Source: Antennarius striatus
Taxonomy: Eukaryota; Chordata; Actinopteri; Lophiiformes; Antennariidae
Direction: 5' to 3'
DNA length: 64,000 nt
Assembly: GCF_040054535.1 (NCBI RefSeq)
Contig: NC_090777.1
Span: forward strand, 15,718,501-15,782,500
Of this stretch, positions 1 through 13,634 are shown in pieces. The number at the start of each line of letters is the position of its first letter. The first letter of the stretch is position 1. The notes beneath the pieces were generated by a model that was not told the DNA's origin, made no database searches, and saw only the letters and a program-made list of their open reading frames with translations. Both the position numbers and the translations under genes were made by a program.

Positions 1-318
1 TTTTGACTGGTCACACAGAGTTCTAAAATTTGACAGACGGACCAGCTGAGCAGCAGATGGAGGTAGTGTTCATTTGGTCTAAAGAAAATAATGTGTAAAA
101 CTATTACAAGGTTTTGACTTTTAACAGGCAGCAAAGCATGGATATTCAAGGATTATTGTAAAAGTTATTGACTGCATACATTCCATGAATTTAATTACGA
201 TGGGCCATAGTTTGCCCATGTCTGTTCTCGAATGTCTTTCATTGGCCTTCATATAATACGTTTAAAAATTTGATGTAAACACTGTCTGGCAATAAAATAT
301 TTAAAGATAGAGACTCAC

Positions 319-2058
319 TGGTCACAGCAACATGACGGTTAGATTTGCCCTCATCAATTACATCCATAACCTCATCAGGGCTGGAGACAAAGCGCTCGGT
401 GCATCCCTGGGGGGGGGCAGAGGCAGATTAATAAAATGATTCCGACACAAACAAGTTTTTGACCAGAAGAGATCATTTAAAGCACAAACCTTGACAAACG
501 GAACCCGGTTCTTGTCTTCATGGACGGACAGGTTGGTCTTAGTCACTGAGGAATAGAGTGTTGTTGTTCTTTTAAACATTCTGTAGTAGTTATATTGGTT
601 TTATGTCACTTTATATTTCACAGCTCATTCATAAAGAACTCATGAGCACTAACCATCCAGAAGGTCACGGATCTTATCCATGTAGATTTCAAAGTAAGAA
701 ACCTGTAAAAGGGGAAAAAAAACCAAATCAATCATCCACCAAAGTAATTTCATCATGTAAAAGAGAATAGTGTATAACACACATAACACAACATTAGACA
801 CACAAGACACCAGATACCTTGATGTGGAACTCAAGGTTTTCATCCATGGCAAAGATGTGGTTGAAAATGTCGTCTGCGATGCGAGGGATGATGCCCATCT
901 GGTGAGGGTCGTGCAGCTTCCCCTGAAACACAAGATTGCACAGAATGTTCTGACTATGGGTGGGAAACAGAGGAGACACAAAATGTGTGTGTAGGGCTTA
1001 TTGGCATTAAGTGATCCTGATCTGTTTGTGAGAAATACAAACTGCTACAGTCGTATATTGAGATACGAGCTGCTCGACATACGACTTACAGTACAGTATA
1101 TGAGATACGAGCCGTCGCTTTGTCCATATTTTTGTTCGACATCCAAGCAAAATCCGAGATACAGTATGCTCGGATGCTCTTTCTTCTCTTCTTCTCCCAT
1201 GTCCCTATGCTTCCTTCTTTTTATTCTAGGTTCTTCTGTTTCCTGTTGTTATAATTATGTAACAGCATGTAAATAATGTAACTTATACAGCGTCTTTTGG
1301 CTGTGCCATTACTTTCTGTCATTGTTATGTGTATTTATTGTATCTCTTGCGAGCAGATGTCACCTGAATTTCCCTTGGGATCATTAAAGTATATATCTAT
1401 CTATCTATCTGTCTATCTATAAGAGCCGTGCTTTGGGACACCACCGCTAGTTGTGTGTTTTCGTGAGGGTTGTGTTTCTTTTCATACTTTATCATTTTTT
1501 ATGTAACTTATATATACAGTAATTAATTATGCACAGGCAAAGGTTGATTTAAAAATACTTTTTATATATAATTTACGGAGTTTGGGACTTTTTTACAAAG
1601 CTGGAACGGATAACAACGATTTTGGTTATTTTAAATGAGGAAATGTTGTTTGACATGAGCTCAGTCACGGAGTGGATTAATCCTGTATCTCAAGGCACTG
1701 CTGTACATAAATTTACTGATTTATACAATTTCCACAAAACTCCTGGCACACAAAAACTCTCCACACTTAGATTTGACTGTTGTCCACATGAACAACGTGC
1801 TGTGACGAGCATACCTCCATGGTGTGGGTCTTCCCGGAGGAGGTTTGTCCATATGCGAAGATAGTGCCATTATATCCACACAGGACATCTAGAGGTGAAG
1901 CAGACGCACACGTGAGATCGTGACACACCCAACATAGACCCACACGTCTGATCATTCACACCTTTAACAATCTGCTTGGCGCAGGTGTTGTACACTTGCT
2001 CCTGGGTGGTGTTGGTCGGAAAGACTTTATCAAACGAGTAAGACTTCCCCTGTGAGGA

Positions 2059-2092
<34 letters not shown>

Positions 2093-2655
2093 AAGGTTAG
2101 CAAGTACATGAAAGATTGACATTTTATTTCCATATGTCATTGTTTCATCTCCAGATATTAAAATATATACAAGTATATGTTCAGTAGTTAATACTACTAG
2201 TCTGTTCTATTTAATGAACAAACAGTAAAAATGTTCAAACACAGTTAAACTTGAGAAGCTCTATTAAATTATTTGACACGGTTGATTTAAATCACGGTTT
2301 CCTGGTAGCGTCTCATCATCAGCTTTAGGAAATGATGTCATCCTTCTGAGACGGTCAGTGACTGACGGAGGTGATGACTAACATCTGTTTGCATTGTCAT
2401 TTAAACACAAATGAAAAACTCTAAAGGTCTGGGTTCATTGGAAAACAGACGCCAGCATCATGACCCAACACGATATACTGTTAACTCTATGCATTGAAAC
2501 AGAAGCCTATTCGACGTGAACATGTATTAATTAGTGACGATGCAGCTTCACCCCAGTCTGGACATGCAGGTGTGCTGTACACGGGTGTTACTATCATGTT
2601 TGTGCAGCACTACGTTTATCTTCCCAGCACAACAAAAGAGAAGCTGACATCATCG

Positions 2656-2721
<66 letters not shown>

Positions 2722-5161
2722 CTCCGCAGCGCTTCTGTCTACCTGATCGAGCCACATGTCATCAAGGACAGACGACTGCAGGCGACAGACTGTTGAGATC
2801 AGCTGGTTTAATTTCTAGCTTTATATCTTCTTTGGGAAAAAAGTAGTATGAAAAGCAGTGCAGTGCATGACTTCTATTTATAACTTTACATTCATTTAGG
2901 GGATGTTAGTCTTTCAGCAGTTCTGCTGGGATTTAGGTACATACTCTAAAATAAAACACCGGGTGAAAGTTGATGAGTTTCTGTGTTACAAAGGTGAAGC
3001 TAAAGCAAGGGGGAGTGTTAGCGTAGCTTAGCACAGAAACAGGAAACAGGAGGAGACAGACTAAGTTTGATAAACTCGAACAGCTGATGTGTAAAAATAA
3101 ATTGTGGTTTTAGGGGTCGTGGCTATGTTTGCCCTAACCCTAACCCTAACCTTTCAGCAAGAAAGAGAATCAGCACAATTCCAAAAACGTTGAACTTGTG
3201 ATCTAAACGGTGGCTCAAACTGCAGGACTTAACAGTTCTCTCCTTCAACCACGCCCAGGCCTTCTTTCCTTATAGAATGTATCTTCAGTGTAAGTGAAAG
3301 ACAAGAAGGACAAAATATTGAGATAAGTAAAATTAAAATAGAAAAACAGAGATAATATTTCATTATCAAATTCAGAAAAACTTGATTTATACCAATAGGA
3401 AAACTCAAATCAGGATCCATTTCCAAATCAACCCCCCCCCCCCCGCCACCAATTTTCACAACAATCTGTGGAGTTTTGTTTCTTCTTTTGATTGTTTTTC
3501 ATTTTAAATGGAGACCTGACTTCATTTTGGTGGCAAATTTTACTGCAGTGTTCCTTTTTGATTTTATTCCATTTTAAGACTGAAGGTTAAAACAGCATGA
3601 ATATATTTCATTAATGTTTAATATTTGTTCCCCAAATAGATCCATTCCTCTAATGCTACAGCTAGCGACACACAAACTTGAGTGATTCAGCGCTGACAAA
3701 CAGAAACCTCGGAATGTGACCGTCCCACATACGAAGCAACAAAACACACTGAGCTGCCAGGACATGAGCCGCACCAAACGTCATTAACAAATCCACTTAT
3801 CTGTAGAACGCCCCCCCCCCCCACTTACACCCACACACCCACACACACACACACACACACACCCAAAGTGATTTACTAAAGACAAAACAGAATATTTCAA
3901 AAACAGACAGAAAGACAGACACGTGGAATCAGACACCAGAGAAAGCAGGTTGGTCAATACTGCATGGCTCAGTAGATTATTATTGATCCTCTAAGTCGGC
4001 CATTAGACAGATCACTTTCTGACTGTATTGTCTATCGTTATGCTGAGAGGAGCGAGGAAAGTGGAGATGTGTTCACCACCAGTCGAGGTTTCAGTCTCAT
4101 TCATCTCTCTTCTTCGAAAATTTTGTTCAGTCGTTTAGTTAAGTTACAAATGTTTGAGCCCTCCTGTCATGAGACAGCTGACCAAAAAGGAAATAAATGA
4201 AATGTTATTCATATTTCAAATGAGCTGTGGTTTGAGCTTTCAACAATGGGATCAATAGAAATTCATGTCTGTGAATTCAAATGTGGTCCTCAGGACTTTG
4301 AAAGCTTAACACTGATTCCCCTAAAGACAGGTGAGAGAAATGAGTCAGTTAAATAATCAATGTGGTTCAAACCTCTTAAGGAAAAATGGAAATAATCTCT
4401 AAATCAAAAACAAGAAAATAGCACTTAAGATGATTTGATTTAAAGCAGACACTATCAAACTTCTAATAACCACAGTCTATACTTAAGTTATATGCTACTT
4501 AACAGTTACAATTTAAAAATGAATTGTTTTATTGAAAAATTGTAACCGCCTTCAAAAATCTGCCCCTGACCCCAAGAACGGGAGCAGTTCTTGATGGCAG
4601 AACTGAGATGAATGAACCCATAAATATCAAAGTGTAGAACCCATTATAGTCATTTATATGTTGTATATGATGAAGATGAATGCGGGTCACTTCTAAAGCC
4701 TTATACTGACACACACTGTTATATAGTAAATACACTGTTTCCAATGTGTCTTTCTCCAGATTACGCGTCACGCAGTGTGTCGGTGTTAGGCCACACATGC
4801 AGACCCTGGACAGCTGATGCAGGAGGCCAGTCTGCGCACTTCAGGCCTACAACTAGTTTCGTGATGTTTAGACGTGTTGACAAAAACCACAGATTGAGAA
4901 GGAAGGTGATCTCCTGCCCTCTGCTGCGCCAGTTACCCTCCATACGCATCCAGCCGAACCAAACGGGTTCGGATGGAGCTGATGATTTATTGATGAAGGG
5001 CCTGGATGCTAAACAAAGACCATCTGACTCACCCCGACAAAGACTGTGTCGTCTCCTTGGAATTTTGGGATAAACTGATCCCCGCGTAGAATCTCCGACT
5101 GGTTCAGAGGGCGAAAGCGACACAGCACTTTGATGTTACACTCCGCTGGGACATCGGCCAT
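319..5161 (-). CDS. kif5a: Kinesin-1 heavy chain KIF5A, N-terminal motor part (partial gene)
   Basis: ATP-driven plus-end microtubule motor that moves cargo along axons. Seven coding exons are seen on the minus strand: 5161-5033, 2049-1962, 1888-1815, 922-818, 702-654, 545-490 and 406-319. All are bounded by AG/GT and all phases agree, giving the first 196 residues. The start is the ATG at 5161, beginning [20 protein letters not shown] as kinesin-1 proteins do. The P-loop GQTSSGKT lies at residues 86-93, followed by the [13 protein letters not shown] and [12 protein letters not shown] segments of the motor core. The wording [10 protein letters not shown] and [19 protein letters not shown] fits KIF5A better than KIF5B or KIF5C (comparison from memory). 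The last exon ends in phase 1, exactly where the family continues with N-MNEHSSRSHS, so the gene runs off the left edge. Neighbouring mbd6, in the same orientation, supports KIF5A by synteny. Which teleost copy (kif5aa or kif5ab) it is cannot be told. Confidence 0.93.
1048..1703. mobile_element. Pogo/mariner-type MITE in a kif5a intron, interrupted by a LINE tail
   Basis: Both ends are inverted versions of a CAGT...CTTGAGATAC motif and are flanked by TA at 1046-1047 and 1704-1705, the target duplication of the Tc1/mariner-pogo superfamily. The interior matches the better preserved copy at 17571-18031 (shared stretches around ccatatttttgttcgac and gagccgtgctttggga). The left end is more diverged than the right. 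About 255 bases at 1166-1421 are foreign and end in an ATCT tail. No transposase is encoded. Confidence 0.65.
1166..1421 (+). mobile_element. LINE 3' end with ATCT tail, nested in a MITE
   Basis: The segment ends with gaatttcccttgggatca, ttaaagtat and then a run of atct units, the typical 3' terminus of fish LINEs. It splits the host MITE: sequence on both sides continues the MITE consensus. No coding part is left. Confidence 0.5.
2050..5032 (-). other. kif5a intron 1
   Basis: Three-kilobase intron between the start-codon exon and the second coding exon. It contains a GA run (2658-2718), a short CA run (about 3838-3863), two C runs (3430-3443 and 3811-3822) and three telomere-like ccctaa units near 3131-3150. 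No other exon or RNA gene was recognised. The remaining sequence is AT-rich. Confidence 0.8.
2658..2718. repeat. (GA)n microsatellite
   Basis: About 30 uninterrupted GA units in kif5a intron 1. The open frame across it (repeated Arg-Glu) is a by-product of the repeat. Confidence 0.97.
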
Positions 5162-5839
5162 TGCGCAGATTGGAGGAGGAGGAAGGATGCTGTTTGATGA
5201 AGGAGGGAGGATGCTGCTGAGGCGAGGAGATCACAAGATGTTCCGGTAATTCAGAATGAACAGAGAAGGGTTCGCGGTGACCTTCTGTGTCGAGATGGAG
5301 GCTTTTATTCTAACCAGCTGAGTTTATGCGCAGCTGGACGGTCTTCTTGTCGCAGTGAGGCGGTCTAAATGAGATGTCGAACCGAACAACAATCCCTACA
5401 TCATTAAAGAAAACACCAGCGCGTTGCTGCACGATTCTCCTCGGTGGATGATCTGATCTGTCGCCCGTGGGTTGGTCTTTCCTTTGCGGTGAAGCGTCTG
5501 GCCGGTTGAAGGTGAGATGCGGCTGGAAGGGCAGTGAGGTAAAGCTGCTGCTGATCGGTCCGCCTCTCGGCCACAGCGCCCCCTGCAGGTGGATGGAGGA
5601 AGGGCGTGGTCCGCATCCGCCTCAGCATCCTCACGATCAGGAAACCAGAGGGATGCTCCGGCGTCACATCCGAACGGAGGAGGGTCTCATTTCATCATCT
5701 CATCTCATCCTCCGATCCAGTGACCAGTGAGACTACTCTGTTCACGTTTCATGCCAAAAAAGAAAAGTACATCAAGAAACAGATCTTCTCAAATGATGCT
5801 CAGAAGAGAAATCCACACAAGTACATTTTCTGTAAATAG
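5162..5839 (-). promoter_or_regulatory. kif5a 5' flank and mbd6-kif5a intergenic spacer
   Basis: Sequence directly upstream of the kif5a start codon, clearly richer in G+C and CpG than its surroundings (5160-5690). It therefore probably holds the kif5a 5' UTR and promoter. No TATA box was recognised at a convincing distance. Long open frames on both strands here reflect base composition and have no family resemblance. In human, DCTN2 lies between MBD6 and KIF5A; nothing like it is seen. Confidence 0.45.
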
Positions 5840-7306
5840 TTTAATATTAAATAAAAAAGACTCCCATATAAAAAGAAAGCTACAGTCCACAATTTAATCG
5901 TCTTTTTAAACATAGGTATTGAAAACAAGGGGTAGAATGAGAAAAATACTTAATTACAATTCCCAGAAAAATTCACAATTCAATTTTTTTTCTCTCGTCT
6001 CGTTCTCTAACAATATAAAATCAAAATAAAACACATTAACTGTACATATGTACAAATCTCCAAGTGTAGAAATTGCATAATTTGCTATCTTTTTCACTTT
6101 TCCTTAATTTTTATATAGCTAGAGATACCAGTACTCTAGGGGCAGGGCAGTGTGTGAAGGACAGTTCAGTGATATGAGAAGACAAAAGAGGGCGACACTC
6201 CAAATCCACAACATAGAAACAACATATCCCCATCAGACATTGTCTTTCTATGGACATGATTTCCAGGCTTTTTTTCAGCTAAAGGACATGATTGGCTGCA
6301 CTTTCAAACAATGTGTCATTCCTGAAAAATGAATATTATATTCAATTTATAATCGCATGCTTTCGCTAGACACCTACATCAAAGCTGTGTCAGTCACAAC
6401 AAATGACACTTTGTGAAATACAAGTTTTCTCTGATCTTTCATTACAAATCTGTTCTTGACCTCCTGAATGACAAAAACGGAATGTTTTCAGATTTGTTTA
6501 ATTCTCCTGACCTGTTATGATGCAGTTCAAAAACATTTGTCAACGAATGTTTCCACAGTTCATACAATAATTAGTGATGTACAAAATTTTACTTTCCCAC
6601 AGTATGAAGAAACCTGACATGGATAAACCACATTAATTCCTTGTCCATAATGGTTAGTTTATACTATTACCAAAGAAAAAAAAATCAAGTACATTCCTTT
6701 TCCATATTCCCATTCCGCAACATGAAAACTTTTCTGAATGGGTTTTTAAAATGAAACTGCCTTGTGTCACTCTCAGAAGTGGAAATAAATTCAACGGACA
6801 GCCAGACATGAGGGGCTCAGCAATAACACTCTTGTCCAACACACACGCAGACAGATAAAAGACGCAAACACGCAGGGACAAACTTTCAACATCGTTCAAG
6901 TACACGGGCTTTATCCTGGCTCACGGTAACACACTGATGACAAGAAAACCGCACTAATGTTAGTTTTTTTGTGTTTTCTTGCTGACATGACTCGAACACC
7001 AACCATTACAACAGATCTCTCAACAAAATATTGAGTAATGATTATTTTATGAACTAGACCTTAAGTAAGGTCTAAATGAAAAAGTAACCACAAATTTCTC
7101 TATTTTCACCCAATGTTTTATAAATTAACTTTCAGCGTAGATTCTTCTCCTATGTATTTTTTCATAGTGGATGCCATAACAATGATTGACATGACAAAAA
7201 CATGATATTAGTGCAGTTAAATTAAAAAGAGGAAAGTCTAAACAGTGGTAAGATGGTGGAGGTGGAATAAAGAGGCATCCATCTGCCTTGCAGCTCCTTC
7301 CACACA
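5840..7306 (-). other. Probable mbd6 3' UTR
   Basis: AT-rich, repeat-free sequence following the mbd6 stop codon at 7309-7307 on the minus strand. A variant signal ATTAAA (minus strand, about 5838-5843) could mark the 3' end just before the GC-rich kif5a flank. The UTR length is an inference; no transcript evidence is available. Confidence 0.35.
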
Positions 7307-10300
7307 TCACTGCCTCTGAGACCTGGCGCCTCGTCGCCTCCTGCCACGGACCGACCTCTCAGGCTTCAGCAGTGTTGTCTGCAACGAGAAGGAGAGAAAC
7401 AGTCACAACAGGTCATCTCTGTCCAGCCTCTCAATGGTTGACTTTGGACAGTAGTCGGGAAAACAGTCCTGTTACCAATTAATATTCTGGACTTGAAAGA
7501 AAAGCTTGAAGATGTGTTGTGTCTCACAAAGAAACCATCGAGTACAATGTAGTGTTTCAAGTCAAGCTGTTTCTAAATGATGGAAATATAATCATCTACA
7601 ACATTAGGACGCAAGTGCGACACAAACTTCTCGTGACCAGGTGTTATGATCAAGAATCCCTTAAACTACACTCAACTCTGCATTCCATCTGCTGAGGCTG
7701 TTCTATCTGCTGCTTCATTTTTTAATCTTCAGGGTAGATCTGTGTTATTCTTTAAACTGACCTTTGATGGCTTTGCTATGCGGAGAGTTCCATTGGAAAA
7801 CCAAATTCAAGTAGTAATTCACCATTTCTCACTGATCATGAAAACTAAACAGGGTGATTTGTAGCTCTAGATACCCATGGTTATTGTTTGTGCAGGTGTT
7901 TTTTATCACCCTGTTAGTTTGGTGTTATTACCACAACAGTAACAAATTAAGAACGAAAAACAGTACCTTTGATGGTAATACTAAAAAGCTAGATGCTAAT
8001 TTAAAGGTTTTGCAGGTATTTTGTCAAACCAAATGATTGACAAATAAAAGGCAGAGAGGACACAAGCTGTCTCATGCTAAGAATGTATTCTTTGTTTTAG
8101 TTTACATACAGAAAACCTTAGTAAATATCAAGATGATCATACATACATGTGCACAACATGCATGTTTGAAACCTTTCTCCTGAGCTATTTCTAACTTGAT
8201 ATGCGAGTTACTGGGAACCTGGGGAAGGCACTTCTACACTGTGGTGAAATTGGTTCATGCTGTTACCGTTGCCTTGGTGTCCTCTAGTGTTGTACCATCC
8301 ATGTCTCGGAAGTCTTCCAACACATTCTGTAGCCTGAAACAACACGTGGGAAATACATTAATGTTCGATAAAACACATCATAGCCAAACAAACGTGATAG
8401 TACGAGTGCTGTTCAAACAAAAGTTACCTGAAGATGATGCACCCCCCTCAATGCCATCCCAAAAAGTGTAGAATAGATCATCAGTGTATAATCTGAACGA
8501 ACTGACAGGTACCCCCCCATCCTTAGGAGAGTTGTTTACTGTTTATTCATTCACTTCTATGTGATCAGGACAACCAACATTCAGAATCACATTAATATAT
8601 TTCCATGGAAAACTAAAAAGTAAGATTTGAAGAACGATTTGCAGAACTACTTTTTCTGGTTTATGTATGTCTAAAGTTGAAGCTAGAATGTATGATTTAA
8701 CAAAAGGACTACCCTTCAGATCAAAACATCTAAAGGCACAACTCCAATGTTAACTTTGTCAAAGCATGTCTCAGCTATTCATGATTACAGTCTAAGATCC
8801 TGGAACCCACTTCAAACTGTTAATGAGTCAACTTACGTTTGTTTCCTTTTCCTTCCTCTTCTGGCTCCACCCACCATTCCTAATTGGTCCTAGGAAGGTA
8901 GAAAGAGGAATCATTGAAATAAATGACTATTTACACGCGCGCGTGCACGCACGCACGCACCGACGGTAAGGCACAGAAGGGTGACGTGGGATTGGATGGC
9001 CCCACATTGGTCCACACACACACACACACTCACCCTTCCTTGTTCAGTCTTCAGCAGTGTTCCTCCTGTCTCCTTACTGGACATTCCACTGCATCCATCC
9101 TTGGGACTGAGGTACCCCCCATGAGACAGATGCCCCTGCCGATCCACCCCTGTCTCAACATAGGGACAAATAGCCGCAGCCAGTCCTGTACAGTCCGTCT
9201 TTGCCTCCTCCAAATATATAGGTGGCAGAGGAGGCGCTGGGTGAGTATGTCCCTCTACCATGACTGCTTTCCGTTGTAAAGGGGGAGTAGACCCATCTTC
9301 GGTGGGTTTGGGGGTCCCCTGGGCTGGGGAATGAGCTGTTGCTTCCAGGCTGAGTCGGGATAAGTCTGGGTTGCGGAGGGAACAGGCGCGACGTGGGCTG
9401 AGGGAAACTGGAGCACTTGCCTGGGGCAAGGTTGAGACAGGGGTGGATGAGGTGTGGTGCTCCAAAGAGAAAGAAACCGACGGTAAGGCACAGAAGGGTG
9501 ACGTGGGATTGGATGGCCCCACATTGGTCCTGTCTTCTTGCTCTTTTGCACTAACTTGAAGGAAGGAGGTGTAAATTGTATCCATGAAAGATGTGTAGGG
9601 GTCAATAACAGACCTGCCTTCTTGCACTCTCTGTTGGGGTGAGGTGGATACTTGAGCAGCGGCTGGAGCCGGAGCGGGACTGGGCTCCACCTCAGGAGAG
9701 ATCTGACTTGATGGAACGTCTTCTTGTGGAGAAGGACTTTGCGTTTCCTGCAATGATGCTGGCTTCTCTCCTTCTGAGGGTGGTGCAAGGTTAAGCTGAA
9801 GGAAAATCAGAAAACTCATTTTAAAACATCTTCAAAGGAAACAGTGTGCCTTCTAATTAATGCAAGATTCCCAAGCTGCTTACTTACTAAAATACGGCTT
9901 GATTAATGCCAAACAAAAAAGAGAACTCATCGTGACAGGTCCAGAAGACCCGTCATGATGAGCACCTGTCATGTTGGGACCAGAAGACAACAACCTGCTT
10001 TAGTGTGACTATTTTCACTGTTGTCAAAACTTTTCATTAGTATCTTGCAGGTATATCAATGTCAACATTAGATTAGATTACATTGAACTTTATTGTCATT
10101 GCATGTCACAGGTACAAAACAACAAAATGTAGATTACATCTAACCAGAAGTGCGTAAGCAGTGATTAAATAAGAACAGTATGTACAGGTAATTATACACA
10201 GTGCAGAGAATGGTAGCTATATATACAATTTCCTCCGGGATTAATACAGTTTTTGTTTTTAAAAAAAATATGAATATACAGTACTACATCGTTACTTGCG

Positions 10301-13300
10301 GTTAATGCGTTCCAGGAACCACACGTATATAACGAATTCCACGATAAAGCGACACACTATCTTATTATTAACGGTAATTTGAACGTTAACGAACCCTTCC
10401 CTTGCTGATTTTAAACCTCCTATCTGTATTACCTTTTCCCACACTCTGGTAAGACTGTTTAAAGCACTTTTATGTCTCACGGAAGTGCGCTGCTTTCTGA
10501 GACTCACAGAATGCAGTGCACTTCCGGATGCCGTCAGCCAACAGAATGCGCGTACAGTATCACATGACTACCTACTAAAAATCTGCGATGAAGATTTTTA
10601 GTAGGTAGTCCCTCGCGCATTCGCATGTTAATGTGAGAATGCACAAGGGATTACTCTATATATATTTTGGTGAGTATATATAGGCTATAACCAGGCTATG
10701 ACTGTGATGGAAAGATGGAAAGAGTACTTTGAAGAGTTGATGAATGAGGAAAATGAGAGAGAAAAAAGACTAGAACAGGTGGCTGTTGTGGGCCAGGAAG
10801 TAGCAAAGATTAGTCAGGATGAAGTGAGGAGGGCATTGAAGAGGATGAAGAGTGGAAAGGCACTTGGTCCTGATGATATACCTGTGGAGGTATGCAAGTG
10901 TCTAGGAGAGGTGGCAGTAGAGTTTCTGACTGGGTTGTTCAACAGGATCTTAGATAGTGAGAAACTGCCTGAGCAATGGATGAGAAGTGTGTTGGTGCCC
11001 ATTTTTAAGACTGAGGGAGATGTGCAGAGTTGTGGCAACTGCAGAGGAATAAAGCTGATGAGCCATATGTAACCCATGTTAAATTAAGACATAAATAAGA
11101 ATACGGTAAATAGTATAATATAGTACCATATAGAATAATAAATAGTTTAATAAATAGTTGAAAAAAAGCTGTGTAAATGAATTTGAGTTCAAAAGTTCAA
11201 AAGTTAATATCAATTATTAGTTAATTAAAAATGTTAATTTGGCAATTATTTAATATTTAGTATTTAAGTTTGACAGAAAATAACGTCGCTGCTGTTAGCT
11301 GTCCCTTAAGGGATTAGTTAACAAAAGCACAACACCTGTGTGACGCTGCAGCAAAGACCCGAAGGAGAGAGCAGAGGAGGACTGAGAAACGAGTGTTGAA
11401 AGATCAACAGGAAAAGCAGTGATTCCATGAGAACTTAGTTGTTTTGGTGAGTTTTGTGTTAATTTTTATGCGTTTTCACCGTGTCATGTTTAACTTTCTC
11501 TGGCGGAGAGCTAAAGTTAAAACAAAGTTGTTGACAAAGAAATGCTCCGTCACGCAAATAATTCACACAAATAAATGTGTGTGATTTGAGATTTAAGGAG
11601 TTTTGTTGTTTTGTGGCCTGTTATACAGGTCAGGTTTTTTTGTTTTGGATGGTCTGCCATGTGCAGGCTTGCACATCACAGACAGGATTCAAGATGGCGA
11701 GCCAGACCCGGACCTTCGACTCCATCCTCTTTGTAACTTTGCTGCAGAGCGGTAGGAGTATTGGAATAGTAGTTGAACTGAACTGAACTGGGACCAAATT
11801 GAACTGTTTTGGACTGAATGAGAAACTTCATTGGACTCTTCATTGAACTGAATATTTGATTTCACTGATGGACTTGAATTTGAATTGAAAGTGTCATACT
11901 TTTATTTTCATATGTTTAAGTTTTGGAATGTGATTTAAACTGTGGTCCATTTTGATTCATTTGAGTTTTGGAAGTGATTGCTTACTGGTAAATGAAAAAA
12001 GAGTTAACTTAGGAAAAAGCAGGAATCCTAAAATAGGTGCAATCTAATTAAATTAGATTAAATTAAATTAGTTTTATTAAAATAATTTAGGTGAACTAAA
12101 GAACTAAACTAAAACGTGACATATTTATGTTTATTATTAACCTGCAGGGTATTTGGTTTTGTGTACTGTGTTTTATATGTGTTCTAATCAGTAAAAATTG
12201 CCGGCCTTTTCTATTCAAAACAACGGTCTCTGGTGTATTTATTATTGCTCCCCACTCCTTAGAGCCTGGAACTGGTCCAGTAGCAGTTAGTGGTGTGAAC
12301 CGGTGCTACACAAGCAATGGAGTTATGGGAAAGAGTAGTGGAAGCTAGACTAAGGCCAGAAGTGAGCATTTGTGAGCAGCAGTATGGTTTCTTTCTAAAA
12401 AAGAGTACTACAGATGCAGTATTTACTTTGAGTATGTTGACAGAGAAGTACAGAGAAGCCCCCAACAGAGCTGCATTGTGTTTTTGTAGATCTGGAGAAA
12501 GCTTATGACAGGGTGCCCAGAGAGGAACTGTGGTATTATATGAGGAAGTCTGGAGTGGCAGAGAAGTATGTTAGAGCGGTGCAGGACATGTATGAGGACT
12601 GTAAAAGTGGTGAGGTGTGCTGTAGGTGTGACAGAGGAGTTCAAGGTGGAGGTGGGACTGCATCAGGGATCAGCTCTGAGCCCCTTCTTGTTTGCTGACA
12701 AGCTGACAGATGAGGTTAGACAGGAATCTCCATGGACTATGATGTTTGCAGATGACATTGTGATCTGTAGTGAGAGCAGGGAACAGGTGGAGGAGAAGCT
12801 AAGAGAGGTGTAAGTTTGTCCTAGAAAAGAGAAGAATGAAGGTTAGCCGCAGTAAGACAGAGTACATGTGTGTGAATGAGGGGGACCCAAGTGGAAGAGT
12901 GAGGTTACAGGGAGAAGAGATCAAGAAGGTGGAGGATTTTAAGTACTTAGGGTCCACAGTCCAGAGCAATGGAGAGTGTGGAAAAGAGGTGAAGAAGCAT
13001 GATGAGGCAGGATGAAACAGGTGGAGGAAAGTGTCAGGTGTGATGTGTGATAGAAGAGTTTCAGCTAAAATGAAGGGAAAGGTGTACATAACTGTGGTGA
13101 GACCAGCGATGTTGTTTGGTCTACAGGCAGTGTCCCTGAGGAAAAGACAGGAGACAGAGCTGGAGGTAGCAGAGATGAAGATGCTGAGGTTCTCTTTGGG
13201 AGTGACCAGGAAGGATAGGATCAGGAATGAGCATATGTTAGAGGTTTTGGAGATGAAGTCAGAGAGGCCAGTCTGAGATGGTTTGGACATGTCCAGAGGA

Positions 13301-13592
13301 GAGATAGTGAATATATTGGTAGAAGGATGCTTAGTTTTGAACTGCCAGGCAGGAGGCCTAGAGGAAGACCAAAGAGGATGTTTATGGATGTAGTGAAAGA
13401 GGACAGGTGGCTCGGTGGCGAAGTGGGTAGCGCTGTCGCTATACAGCAAGTAGTGTTCGAGTTCCGCTCTGTGCAGAGTTTGCATGTTCTCCCTGTGTGT
13501 GCGTGGGTTCTCTCTGGGTTCTCCGGCTTCCTCCCACATCCAAAAACCTACGCTTCAGGTTAATTGGCAGGTCCCAAATTGACCATAGAAAT

Positions 13593-13634
<42 letters not shown>

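Noticed and set aside
3128..3152. Telomere-like ccctaa units
   Set aside because: Only three units; too short to call an interstitial telomere or fusion point.
5404..5730. Overlapping frames on both strands near the kif5a start
   Set aside because: GC-rich promoter-like DNA; no domain, no splice sites, no conserved motif.
9255..9788. 177-codon minus-strand frame
   Set aside because: It is the +1 frame of the mbd6 exon 9034-9795; only the other frame has phase-compatible splice sites and the conserved tail.
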